Source of the DNA: Butyriboletus loyo
Lineage: Eukaryota; Basidiomycota; Agaricomycetes; Boletales; Boletaceae
Reading direction: 5' to 3'
NCBI GenBank assembly: GCA_038093515.1
Contig: JBBPSI010000099.1
Coordinates: 1 to 64,000, forward strand
Length of the DNA: 64,000 bases
In this document: in pieces, positions 22,400 through 33,365 of the stretch
How positions within the stretch are numbered: the stretch's first letter is position 1
How the letters are laid out: the number at the start of each line of letters is the position of its first letter
Translations under genes and position numbers: made by a program
Notes under the pieces: model-generated
Database searches by the model: none
What the model saw: only the letters and a program-made list of their open reading frames with translations
What the model was told of the DNA's origin: nothing

Positions 22400-23673
22400 A
22401 GGCGAGAAGCGCAGGAGCTGTGACGTGTTCTTGCGACGCTGGCGGTTACCCGGTGTCAACACCACTATTGATGCTCCGTCAGAGGTTCGCGAACTTGAAG
22501 TCGTGACCGTGCACACCGCCGAGCATGACCACTCGTGCGACCTTCCCGTCGTCAATTCCTGCCTCCTCACCAAGCCCTCGCAGTACATGTAGGGTGTCTG
22601 CGACCGTGGCTTGAGCACGTTCTTTGATGGTATCGTCGAGTACGACACGGAGACGCACGCACCGACATATTGGTCCATGCAGGTAGGTCAGCCGATGGGT
22701 CGAATGGAGCAATAGCGTCAAGCATGTTCTTCTCCCACAAGATCTCCCTACGAATACTGACCACCCCAGACACATGATCTGAATTCTCCGTGATGAGCGA
22801 GTGCAAGCAAGCGGGGGGCGCATCCGTGGTGGTTGCCAGGATATCTGTCTTTCACGTAGCAGCCGACACGTGGAAGATCTTGTATATCTGCTGTCTTCCC
22901 AAAGAAAGGTTGTAGTTGGGGACGCGCCCCGAGGTACAGGGGCAGCCCGTCAGTCAACCCGGGATTCCTTTGCTGCCAACCCAGGAGGGATTTGGCAAGG
23001 TAAGGGCTGAGGATAACGATAGTCGCCAGAGCCTTCTCGAACACCGTCCACTGCCCAAACAACCATTAGTACCAAACCAAATGCTACAGGAGAAAACCAC
23101 AACCCACGATTCGCAGGGCACGATCCAACCCATGCGGTCCCCAATTGGCACCTGGACACCTGGATCAGCTGGCGAAAGGAAACAAAGTTGGTTGGATGAC
23201 GTCTCGTCTCGGTGTTCATCTTGAATCGCGTGGACTTACGAATGCCAGCGAGTCTTGAGCATCTCGAGCATGTGGAAGAGGGTGATGGGAGGTCTCGATG
23301 AGCTGGGGAGGTCACCATTGAACATGGCTTCGAGGAGGCTTAGTCGGGGGGCCATTGGAGAGATGGTCTGGGTAGGATTTGTGGCCGCGACGTGTGGGTG
23401 TGATGGCATTGGTCGTGTTTGGGTCTTCGCCGTGGGGAGGTGGAGATCGTGTCGTGAAAAGAAGGTAGAGAGGCGAGGACTAGGGAATGTTTGGACGCGA
23501 GCGGGGCCCAGTTGAAAGATAGGGAAATGTAATGGATCACGTGACCCAAGAAAACCAATAATTCGCTGTAGCCTACTACCAGACCCCCGCAGTGTCAACT
23601 TTGTCCTCCGATTTAACCTTGTTTGATTCAGCGCAAGCTCTGCCAAGCTGTCCCTGAGTACCTCTGTCATCAC
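22400..23673 (-). other. Unrecognised minus-strand coding-like segment
   Basis: Pieces such as MAPRLSLLEAMFNGDLPSS (ending before an intron donor near 23237), GDRMGWIVPCESWVVVFS and LTDGLPLYLGARPQLQPFFG look like exons of one hydrophobic protein. A weaker relative lies near 14780-15080. I cannot assign a family and several frames are interrupted. Confidence 0.3.
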
Positions 23674-24318
23674 CAGGGCTCTCAGATCAATTCCCCCGTC
23701 GATGTCAAAAGTGACTTTCAGACAGGAGTGGGCTGCGAGTTCTTCGTCCAGTCAGGTTTCGTCGCCGGCTTTACCCAGCCCCTCGCCGACCAACAGAACC
23801 CGCAGCTGTATGGTCAAGATCGGCACCCCAACGAAACAGCCATCCACCGAGGTTTCGCAGTCTGCGATGCGACCATCATCCCGCCCTCCGGGAACAGTAC
23901 CACCTCAATGGCCACACTCGCGAAGGTGATGGAAAGAAGCCAAGTGTCGTCGCCCACTGAGGTTTCAGACATTGGAAACAGAACCCAGATGACGGTCCGT
24001 CGTGTCTTTGAGATCGCCAGGACCTTCTTTTTTGCCTCGCAACATACGTCGCAGTCTCCTACCGAGGCCACTGCCTGCACGACGATGGGTGCTAATGTGT
24101 CAAGGTTCCAAAAGCTGTTCATTTCTCCGCTCGACAAGGATGCGAAGGTCTCAAAGAATCCAGTGACGCAGATGGAAATCGAGATGCTCAGGGCCCAGAG
24201 AAAGGTTGCGGGTGTTGGGACGGTCGATCCTCGTCTGGATCGCCTTAGTTTCCTCACTGCAGTGGCGATCGTCACGAAGCTTGGGACGTCTAGTTCGGAC
24301 TGCCCCGGTTCCATCTGA
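23623..24318 (+). CDS. Hypothetical protein, 231 codons
   Basis: An uninterrupted plus-strand frame with good G/C at third positions contains AVCDATIIPPSGNSTTSMAT and LAKVMERS. These recall the C-terminal end of GMC-type oxidoreductases, where a VCDASIIP-like motif precedes a threonine/methionine-rich helix, but the rest does not fit and the antisense strand is also open for 166 codons. Either could be an artefact. The next stretch, 24319-25146, has a pyrimidine-rich tract (TTCC/TTTTCC repeats, 24370-24410) and no gene I can support. Confidence 0.3.
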   Translation: MIQRKLCQAVPEYLCHHQGSQINSPVDVKSDFQTGVGCEFFVQSGFVAGFTQPLADQQNPQLYGQDRHPNETAIHRGFAVCDATIIPPSGNSTTSMATLAKVMERSQVSSPTEVSDIGNRTQMTVRRVFEIARTFFFASQHTSQSPTEATACTTMGANVSRFQKLFISPLDKDAKVSKNPVTQMEIEMLRAQRKVAGVGTVDPRLDRLSFLTAVAIVTKLGTSSSDCPGSI

Positions 24319-25146
24319 AGCGTCGACAGGGTGACTCGGAGGTAGGTGGTGGGGTGAGGTTTGGGTGTACATTCTTTTTCATTCCTTTCCTTTTCCTTTT
24401 CCTTTTCCGCCTTCTTCCACTTTCTTTGACAGATATCTTTTCTTCCCTGGCTTCCGTTTCCAGCTTAGATCTCTGTCGACCGTTAGGTTCTCGACTCAAC
24501 TGACGTTCACGAGGCGGCTGTCCTGCACGTCGCATTCATCATGCAATGGCTTGAACGCTACACCGTTGTTCGGTGGCTTGCTCTCGCAAAAGAATTTGCC
24601 GAAGTCCATCACATTCTCTCAGCGCCGCAAAGATGCTGTCCTGTTCTCGTACTCGCGGCTCAGCACATCCCCGCCCACAGACTGAGCTGCCTTGCTACAT
24701 GTCCCCAGGGCTAGGCTATCCCAGGGTGCTTATCCTGTCGAGAGCGGAAGATCGCGTGCGATCCACCACAGCCAGGCAACGAGGCCAAGACCTGCAAGCG
24801 AGTACGTTTCTGTATCATGGTACTTGACCTGATGTGGACAAACTCTGCCCGCCCATCTCCCCTCAATCACCCAATGGTCTCGCTGATCTCCCTGACATCA
24901 ATCTTTGTGCTGAATAGTGTACTTACATGTATCATTTTTTAACCAGCCCTTCTCAAGTGCGAATGAGCACGGCAAACCGATGGGGTTTGCCTTCTTACTA
25001 TGGAACGTTATGCACCTGACATTTATCCATCGTCTGGATTACTGCACTCGTTTCTAGAATATAAATCACAATGTCTTATACATCCTACCTAGTTATTTGG
25101 ACGGCGTCGACTTGTTTACGATGTCCAGCGAGTCAACTGCTCGAAG

Positions 25147-28102
25147 TCACCAGAACAAATAGTCTACCATTTCCATGTCGTGGTCAGCGAGAATCAACTC
25201 GCCATCAAGCGCACCCTCCGGTCGTCGCAAATCAACCGCACGGTTCACGTTCATGGGGTATCGTACCTCGCCCATCTTGCCCGACCAGTCAAAGTCAACT
25301 AACATCCATCCCAATCGGTCCTTGGTCACCATCACGTTCGCATCACGTACATCTCCGTGCACCAGCCCCATCTGGTGAAGGTCTTTCAGCCTCCTTCGAA
25401 GTTCGTCTCTCAGCGTCTCCTTCTGTTCACGCGAGAGGCTGTGCTTGACATCGTGAAGACACTCGTACTCCTCGAGAAGATCCATGACCACCATGCCCCA
25501 CCCTCCTGGGACGGCGTCGAGTCCCCTTAGCGATGGCGAGATTCCCCAGTCTGCGCACTGCTGATGCACCGCTCGAGCGTATGCCCGCACAAACTTGACG
25601 CAGAGTCGCTCGCCAGCATCTGTCTGCACGACGAAGAGCAGCTTGCTAGCTTCCAGAGTACGGATGTACCTGAAACGCACCTGGTCCTTCTTATCTAAGC
25701 TTGTGTAGCAGCGAGGATGCGGAAACCCTGGCTGCAAGTCCTTGAAGTCTGCAGGAGCACGATCATACTCCTCGTAGAGTTGCTTCAGCGATTGGTAGGC
25801 TTTCTTGAATGCACCGATACAACGAGCAGCAGATTGGCGCATCACGGTATCGGTCGGATGCCAGAACAAAGGCAGGACAGTGGAGAGAATTTGGTAACTG
25901 GGGCGGCCAGTCCAGACTGCGCCCGAGAAACTGAGGTGAGGGCCTGAGGTGTTTCATCAGCGGACGGGGAACCGGATTCGCAGCGCAACTCACCAAAGAG
26001 GGTGATTATGAAGCAAGGAAAATTGAACTGCACGTCCTTCACCACCTCCTCTCTGCTTCCTTCTAAGTAGTAGAGTATTGCTTGGCAGTAAGGCTCAGCA
26101 CCTTTAGAACCGACTTCAGATTTCACCTCCAGGATTAAGTACCGACGAGCGTTCACGTGCGCATCTCCATCGGTGTGGAAACCACCAATGGAGCTCGGTA
26201 CAATCCCTATACTTTGGCGGCGTAAGATGTCTATAAATTCTTCCTGTCGCTGGCTCTCTTTTTCGAAGATGCTGGACATTCGTAAGGAAAGATCCAAAAC
26301 AAGGGCATTATCATCACTGGTGGGCTCATGGGTGCGACAGTCGTCGACAAACAGGCCGAAGACGGGGTGCAGTAGCGTGACTGGGATGGTTGGAGTGTTT
26401 TTACGGGGTCGGGTCCACTCGATCTTGTAATTGGCCGACTGCAAGATGTTGAAATTTGAGGGTTCTCCTTGCTCGGAAGGGCTCTTTTTCGGCCTGCGAG
26501 CCCACTCCTGGCAAAAAATCGATCGCGAGCGGGCGGTAGAAGGGTCAGCTGCAACGCTGCGTTCTGCAATACAACATCCGGAGTCTGGGTGAGTACGAAT
26601 CAAGACCGTCATGGCTTTGCTTACCTTCTTCGACCTGCTCGACGACAACACGTGGCAATTGAGAAAAAAGAATGTCACCAAAGACCTCCTCCACCAACCG
26701 CTTCCCCTGCAGAAGTTGACCCGATCTTAGAGCGCCAAGACTCTCACAGAGCTCGGCATCCCCGTCTGCTGGAATCTTGTAGAGTTGCATGCGATCAGGG
26801 GATAGATTATCAAAGGTTTTGCTGCATGTCGCCTTGATCAAAATTTTGAGATCATCAACCCTGGCTTTCGCTGATATTCGGACTGTAACCGAGTTTCTAG
26901 GATCTGCCCCACGAATCCAATATTGCAAAGTCAAGTGGTCTGGATTGCAAAGAATGTTCGCCATTGAAGTCAAGTTCGAATCGCAAGTGCCACATACCAA
27001 TGATGAGATGGAGGTGGTTGGGAGGAAGTGACATGAAAACAACTGACAGCTGCTGTGAAGGCCCCAAAGGCCTCCCCAGCATGGAGATGGTGTGAGCGTC
27101 AAGCACTCCTTGAAGGGTGTTATCTTCGCCACATGGAAAACAAACTTTGTAAAGGGCGAGTTCATCCGCGTCTACATCGCGAAATGCCACTGGTTTCTCG
27201 TTTTTTATGGCTTTTTTGAGGGCTCCGACGGTCTTGGTGCTCGAAATTTCGACAGAAAAGCCGCGACTGGTTATGTCACCGCGCACCCAGCAATAAATGG
27301 TCATGTCTGGGAGAACGACAGCGGGTTCAACTGAACGTGAATCTGAGAAGCAAAGTTCGCCATCAGAAGGATAACAGAATATGATGATCAACGCATACAA
27401 GGAATGGGCGCATGAACGATGATGAGGCCATCGGACAGGTTCAGGTTGGATAATTTGCATCGCGAGTCGAGGTGTTGTTTGCCTTCGAACGTCCACTTCT
27501 CGAGCGTGGCTTCAAAGTGTTCATCATCGGGCATGGGGATGGAGTAGAGAGCGAGCTCGTCTGCGTCTACATCGCGAAATGCCACAGATTTCTTATTCTT
27601 GATGGCTTCTTTGAGGGCTTCGACGGTCTTGGTGCTCGAAATTTCGACGGAAAAGTTGCCAGTGGTCGTGTCACCGCGCACCCAGCAATTAATGGTCATG
27701 TCTGGAAGAACGACAGTGGGTTCAACTGGACGTGAATCTGAGAAGTAAAGCTCGCCTCAGAAGGATAACAGAATACGATGATCAACGCGTACAAGGAATG
27801 GGCGCATGAACGATGATGAGGCCATCGGACAGGTTCAGGTTGGATAATTTGCCTCGCGGGTTGAGGCGTTGTTTGCCTTCGAACGTCCACTTCTCGAGCG
27901 TGGCTTCAAAGTCTTCATCATCGGGCATGGGGATGGAGTAGAGAGAGAGCTGATCTGCGTCTACATCGCGAAATGCCACTGGTTTCTTATTCTTGATGGC
28001 TTCTTTGAGGTCTCCGACGGTCTCTGTCCTTGATATCTTGACAGGAAAAACAACGTCAAAGTCTTCACCGTAGATCCAACACTGGAGCGCAAGTGTATCC
28101 AT
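25147..28102 (-). CDS. Crinkler-type protein: four ubiquitin-like domains, REase-like nuclease, kinase-like domain
   Basis: Six exons (28102-27793, 27737-27399, 27342-26998, 26939-26625, 26563-25994, 25943-25147) join in frame to 891 residues with no stop. Exons 1-4 each encode one Crinkler-type ubiquitin-like domain (for example LQCWIYGEDFDVVFPVKIS...VAFRDVDADQLSLYSIP), at about residues 1-103, 104-216, 217-331 and 332-436. Exon 5 (437-626) has RRYLILEVKSEVG followed by YCQAILYY, the E-x-K core and glutamine helix of PD-(D/E)XK nucleases (E583, K585). Exon 6 has a kinase-like fold: CVKF lysine, LVHGDVRDANVMV catalytic loop (D824) and VDFDWSG in place of DFG (D843). In known Crinklers a ubiquitin-like header precedes nuclease and kinase effectors that act in nuclei; biochemical activity here is inferred. 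The start ATG lies shortly after a leader shared with the left copy. No signal peptide is evident. Confidence 0.88.
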
Positions 28103-28260
28103 GCTGTGGCACCAGGAACGAAAAGACAAGAGTCGGAAAGAAGAAGATTCGGGAGAAGAGACAGTACTTTAATCGGAGAAGACAGTGACGGTGGGGTATA
28201 TTATGTAAACCGGAACTGGGCGAACTGTTTATGTAACGTCAACTCTTCCCGTTTCGGTCC
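28103..28260 (-). promoter_or_regulatory. Leader and promoter region of the Crinkler gene, shared with the left copy
   Basis: The segment upstream of the start is conserved with 17250-17389, including pyrimidine-rich blocks (TCTTCTCCCGAATCTTCTTC). Conservation is by duplication, so function is only inferred from position. Confidence 0.4.
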
Positions 28261-28895
28261 TTCAAGGCATCGGCTGGGGATAGAAGATCGTTCTGTAGAT
28301 CAAACGTCCCACTTCCCCCTGCGCTACCCGGCAGTACTCGTTGCGCACCCGCCGGCACATCTGGAGAAGTAACGGTGAGCCTGGTGCTCCAAGGTGGGAT
28401 CGCATCAACAAAGACCATGAACGGCCTGTAAGTTTTTTTGACGATATCCTCTATGGTAATCTCATTCAATACCTCAGCCACGTCTTGATGATGCCGCTGG
28501 TGCCACCATCTTGTCCCAGTCCATGCCACGAGCGCCGTCGCTGACACCTCACGTTGGCATCACAACCACAATTCCAACGAGACGAGTTTCCTCGCCGCCT
28601 ATCCGCAAGCCAAGCAGGGGCACACTGCCCTCCTCCATGCCATCAGCGATGCTCGCCGGGAGCGAGGGGAGGGAACGATGCGGCCACCCTGAGGTCACCA
28701 ACGGCTCAATGCTGGGTCGAACACGAACATACTGACGGCCTCGGTCGGAGCGTCCGCAGCCGGTGTAACCGCCTCAGAGATGAGGTCTCCAGCCTCCCCT
28801 TCGATTCTCGTTCGTGTGCGCTGCTCACTCGCACTTCCTGTGGTCTTAGTATACGTATACTGCCTGTCGTACTTCCTACTGAACATATCCACTAA
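28261..28895 (-). pseudogene. Unidentified captured fragment, right copy
   Basis: It is the counterpart of 16712-17260. The minus strand again reads VAEVLNEITIEDIVKK and YRPFMVFVDAIPPW, here continuing into STRLTVTSPDVPAG that is deleted in the left copy. No family recognised. Confidence 0.4.
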
Positions 28896-28954
28896 AGCCT
28901 GTACATGTCCCCTTCGAGGGCCCTACTAGTCAAGCAATCCACCTACCACTCTGA

Positions 28955-29265
<311 letters not shown>

Positions 29266-29496
29266 TGCATTGTCTTTAATTTTCTGCAAACGATGGGATC
29301 CGTGTTTACCATGCCCCCCTCTCCCTTCCCTGCTCCTTTGCTCCTTCCACCTTTGTCGCATCCATCGATTTTACCATCGAAATTCGTGCAAGACCGTTAC
29401 TATTCAAATCAGGTGTGGGCCAAGTTGTCAGGTTTCCCACCACGTGAGATTTCCCGATGCGTACGCTCGCTGGAGTGGCTTCTTTGGGTTGGCAAG

Positions 29497-29806
29497 TTGC
29501 ACATCTCTTTCAGTCGTGCTGCCTCTCTTGTTGGACAGGACGACGACCCCACAGGTCACTTACAGAAGGTTCTTGCCCAAATCGGTTCCTTCTGCCTGGT
29601 GTTCATTGAGATTTTCGTCATTGCTCGCGCTCTACGCCAGCGGCTTCAGGTACAACTACTGTCGCGGTCTCAACAACATCCTTGTTCTCTTGATTGGTGG
29701 TATCCCCATTGCCATGCCCACTGTCTTATCCGTCACTATCGCTGTTGGTGCTCAACAGCTCGCCAAGCACAAAGCTATTGTCACCCGTATCAGCGGTTTC
29801 TGGCCC
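29497..29806 (+). pseudogene. pma1: Plasma-membrane H+-ATPase (PMA1) fragment, right copy
   Basis: One frame gives [20 protein letters not shown] and [17 protein letters not shown]; after a shift the next gives [40 protein letters not shown] and KAIVTRI. This is the conserved membrane segment of fungal proton pumps immediately before the phosphorylation site, which is absent. It lies downstream of the ubiquitin fragment in the same orientation. Confidence 0.88.
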
Positions 29807-29914
29807 CTGGTTCCCCACAGTCCCAGCTGCACCTTTCTCAGCCTCGACCCCAACGAATCTCCCCTGCTGCCCACGCTGCAACCCAGCTCTCAGCCACCAT
29901 CCCCGTCGTCGTCC

Positions 29915-30290
29915 TTGGGTACGGGTTGAAGCTACGCGTGCGTCGGTCGATGTTTGTCCCTGGGTGGGTGGTACCGCCGCGCATGTTGCTCGTAGACGAC
30001 GATGCAGTGAGCCGACGATTGAGCAGCAATTTTTTGCAGGTGTTTGAGTGTGCGATCGATGTGGCTGTGGATGGGGTCGGCGCGGTCACCAAGATGAATT
30101 TGGAAAAGTATGACTTGGTGTCGATGGTGCGTGTTCATATGCGCTCTCTCGTCTGTTGTCGATACTGATGCGTCGGCCATAGGACATTGTGATGCCGAAG
30201 ACGGACGGAATATCGGCCACATCATTGTTAAGACAGTTTGATCATATGACACCCATCATCTCGATGAGGAGCAATTCGAAACCGAGCGAG
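29915..30290 (+). pseudogene. skn7: SKN7 response-regulator receiver-domain fragment
   Basis: The plus strand reads [40 protein letters not shown] and VDGVGAVTKMNLEKYDLVSM, then an intron (30127-30182, GTGCGT...CATAG), then DIVMPKTDGISATSLLRQFD and HMTPIISMRSNSKPSEI. This is the receiver domain typical of basidiomycete Skn7, with the acidic pocket (DDD) and phospho-acceptor Asp (DIVMPK) still present. The later PKPF motif with the conserved lysine has decayed to PRPL, and the DNA-binding HSF domain is absent. The retained intron shows DNA-level copying. It continues the ubiquitin/H+-ATPase mosaic but is not in the left arm. Confidence 0.85.
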
Positions 30291-30639
30291 ATCATCACCT
30301 TAGGCACCAGTTTTGGGATGCTCCCACGGCCTTTAGGGGGGTTGCTTGTAGAGACTTTGACCAAAAAGGGGTTAGCATCCCGGATGGATTCCACCTATTT
30401 CCCAGAGCGGAATATGCTGATTTCTAAGGAGGCCGCGGCAACACCATAGCGCAGTTTGCAATGATTGCGAAGCGCAATTTTACTATCTAGTCAGCATCCC
30501 TCCAGCATCTCCGACCCTTACATGCAGTCTGACAGCAGACCTGAGAGGCTCGTCAAACTATCATGCACTGCTCTTGTTTTTACATTCCACTCATATATGT
30601 TTATTTTGTAGACAATTAGATTACAAATGTAATAAAATA

Positions 30640-31480
30640 AATCTGAACTATGTGCGCGTTCGCGCGTACACAGAATGGATGGGGTACGGTTGCGTGGATG
30701 GCCAGGGTGCGCTTGCATGTACACGGAATGGGTAGGGGTGGCGCGTTGTACGCAAAGCGGGTGTGGGCGTGTTCACACGTACACGGGATGGATGGGGGTG
30801 GTGCGTTGGGCGCGAAACGAGGGGCTTACGGGTGGGGAAACATTTGCGCGGATGGCCAGGGTGTGTTTGCGTTGACACGGAATGGGTGGGGGTGGCGCGT
30901 TGGGTGGAAAACGGGGGTGGGTGGCACACGTTGGGCATAAAGTGGGCGGCTTGAGGGTGGGGGCACGTTCGTGCATACACGGAATGGATGGGGGTGGCGT
31001 GTTGGGCGCATTTGAGTGGCGATGGCCAGGGCGAGGGAGTGATCGATCACTAGCGACGGTGGGCGCTTGCTCATGGGTGAGGGTGACGGCGTACTGTGCT
31101 GTCTGGGTATGCATACGCGCTCGCATGAGCCTCAGGCCGTGAGGGGGACGATTGGGGAACAACGTACCTTTCACTTTTTAACGGGTGGGGGCACGCTGGG
31201 GTGCCTGGGTGGGGACGAGGTTGGGGGTGGGTTGGCGAGCAGCCCAGGTGGTCACAGTGGTGGAGGTGAGGGCACGAGCAGCAGTGTGAGGAGCGCATGG
31301 GTGGGGTTGGCGGTGGGGTTGCATGCCGTGGGTGTCGGTGTTGGAGGCGGTGACGAGGGCACAAGTGAAACGAACGCGCTCGCGTTTGTTTCGCTCATAC
31401 CCTCGTTACGCGTTTGGCTGGGTGAGGATGAGGGTTGGGGTTCTGGGGCCACGTTGGCGTCATTTTCATGATGTGAGTGA
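30640..31480 (+). repeat. G-rich, strand-skewed minisatellite
   Basis: Diverged units with GGATGGCCAGGGTG, ACACGGAATGGGTGGGGGTGG and CGCGTTGGGCG recur through about 30660-31040, then related G-rich sequence continues. The plus strand is strongly G over C and open frames on both strands are repeat-derived. An imperfect palindrome (ACGAGGGCACAAGTGAAACG against CGTTTGTTTCGCTCATACCC) lies at 31350-31408. Confidence 0.7.
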
Positions 31481-31678
31481 CGCGGATGCAGAGGTGGTGG
31501 GGGTTGCACGATGCGTTGGCCAGTGGTGGTGGATTGTGGCGAGCGTGTGCTTACCTGATCGGTTTCAGTCGCGTGCCAACTTGAAGCCGCGGCCTTGAGC
31601 GCTGCACATCACTAGTCCATAAAACCAAGCTGCAATGTCTTTCATGACAATGTAAAAACTTATAGTGACAAAAACGGT

Positions 31679-32193
31679 CTACTGCGACTCCGAAGTACCA
31701 CCTGACGGTATAGGCATATGCTCCCCAAGACGAGCAGCGGCACCCTCCGTAACATCGTCACTTCCCTCGTGCTGTGAGTCACGCATAGAATGATGCATAC
31801 CATGCAAAGGGCCGGTGTTTTGGTTAGGGGGATGGAACTGAGGATTTGGAGGGCCATGGTAGTAGTATACTGGCATGTTGTATAATGGCAGGCCTCTGTT
31901 GTATGCCCTTCAGGCAAATGACCCCAGTATGCATATGGATTCATCATGTTAGGTCTGCAGATACCCATACTGGGGTACCCATGAAGTCGAGGATCAGGGC
32001 CACGAGGGTACCAATGAGGTCCCTCTTGTGAAGGAGCTGAGGTGCTGTTACCTTGTAGATCAGTGGGGGATACAGGACAATCCTGGAAGCCTTGAGGTGC
32101 ATTCTGGAACTGAGGTGCATGTGGCTCATGGTCATAATACATAGGTTTGTGCCTATCGATTGTTCGATGACCAAAACAGATCTGATGAGTCAT
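31679..32193 (-). CDS. Hypothetical low-complexity protein, probably broken
   Basis: The minus-strand frame begins MTHQICFGHRTIDRHKPMYY and is rich in His, Pro, Gln and Tyr. A second frame (31876-31679, YYYHGPPNPQFHPPNQN) continues in the same style and ends at a stop, so one frameshift near 31870 probably separates two halves of one gene. No domain recognised; it sits in repetitive DNA and may be transposon-derived. Confidence 0.35.
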
Positions 32194-32325
32194 ATGATGA
32201 AACAGGTGTGAGGCTACTGATGCGCCCCACTGTTATCTGTTTTTGCAGACTTTCAGCCCTTTCAAACCTCATATCCAACAAAAAATCCTTCGGATTTTTT
32301 GTTTCCTCCTAACCTAACTCCTCCT

Positions 32326-32749
32326 AAGCAGGGTAGTGCTCCTACCCATTTAAGACCCTCCAGACATGATGGTAACATTTGCTAAGCCCAGGAAAATCAG
32401 TTGGGCCTGCAGTGCAACATTCTTCTCCTCCTCCAATATCCAAAAGGGTATACTGTGCCAGGGGACCTCTCCAGAACCATTCCAGCATTTTTCCCAGGGG
32501 CTATTGAACCCTCTGAATCCATTCATGACACTTAGAAGTTCCTAAGAACTCGCCTTTATGGCCGTTCTCAACCTGTACAAAATACAGCCTTGTTTCATTT
32601 TTATCTCCACATCCCAACCGCCAATCTTGATGGGTAGGGGCTCAAAATGTTCCTACAGATGTCCTCTATCACATATGAGCATCATTCAGGCATTTGGAAA
32701 CATCACATTTTGTAACTTAATGCCAGGATGACCGAATAAATAAATAAAT
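32326..32749 (+). mobile_element. 5'-truncated copy of the non-LTR-like element
   Basis: It is nearly identical to 12307-12727, from GCAGGGTRGTGCTCCTACCC to GGATGACCGAATAAATAAATAAATG. Downstream sequence is unrelated to that after the first copy. Confidence 0.8.
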
Positions 32750-33111
32750 GTTTATCAATGAAGAAACAACAACAAAATCAAGAAAATGCGCAACAAGTGA
32801 GACTGGAAAGTTGTGTGTTTTGTATGTTTTGAGCTCACAGAGTGGTGGTATGAGGTGAGAACAAGAAACCGCACAACTTTCACAAAGGACAAGTTGTGTG
32901 ATTTGCATGAAATAAATAAATAATATTAATATGTATGTAATTCAATTTTATGATAATAGTATTGTTGCGCGCAACTTGTTCAACAGACAAGTTGCATGAT
33001 TGATCTGATACACCATACAGCACAACTTGTTCAATGCACATGTTGCGTGATATGCTATAGATAGCATCCCCAAACCCTCATTGTACCCTAACCTAATTAC
33101 AAAAATGGAGG
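32750..33111. other. AT-rich spacer with small direct and inverted ACAAGTTG motifs
   Basis: ACAAGTTGTGTGATT, CAACTTGTTCAACAGACAAGTTGCATGAT and CAACTTGTTCAATGCACATGTTGCGTGAT lie within 200 bp. No gene seen. Confidence 0.5.
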
Positions 33112-33210
33112 TATAATGTTCCTACAGATGTCCTCTATCACATATGAGCATCATTCAGGCATTTGGAAACATCACATTTTGTAACTTAATGCCAGGATGA
33201 CCAAATAAAT
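33112..33210 (+). mobile_element. Short 5'-truncated copy of the non-LTR-like element
   Basis: About 100 bp identical to the 3' end of 32326-32749, beginning AATGTTCCTACAGATG and ending (AAAT)n. Confidence 0.8.
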
Positions 33211-33365
33211 AAATAAATGCACAATATGGTGTATGACCCAAACCAGCCTACCAAAAACTATATAGAATGGAAGTCCATTTATTCCTCGAGAATAAACATA
33301 AACATCAATAGTACCTTTGGTATTGGACAACAGATCACCCGTCATCATATTTACGGACAACATTT

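Noticed and set aside
23814..24314. 166-codon minus-strand membrane-like frame antisense to the 23623-24318 frame
   Set aside because: Its hydrophobic look is explained by the reverse complement of G/C-ending codons of the plus-strand frame; third-position composition favours the plus strand.
30648..31509. Frames of 80-134 codons in all directions within the G-rich block
   Set aside because: Codon composition simply follows the repeat (Gly/Trp/Val or Pro/His), so coding is unlikely.
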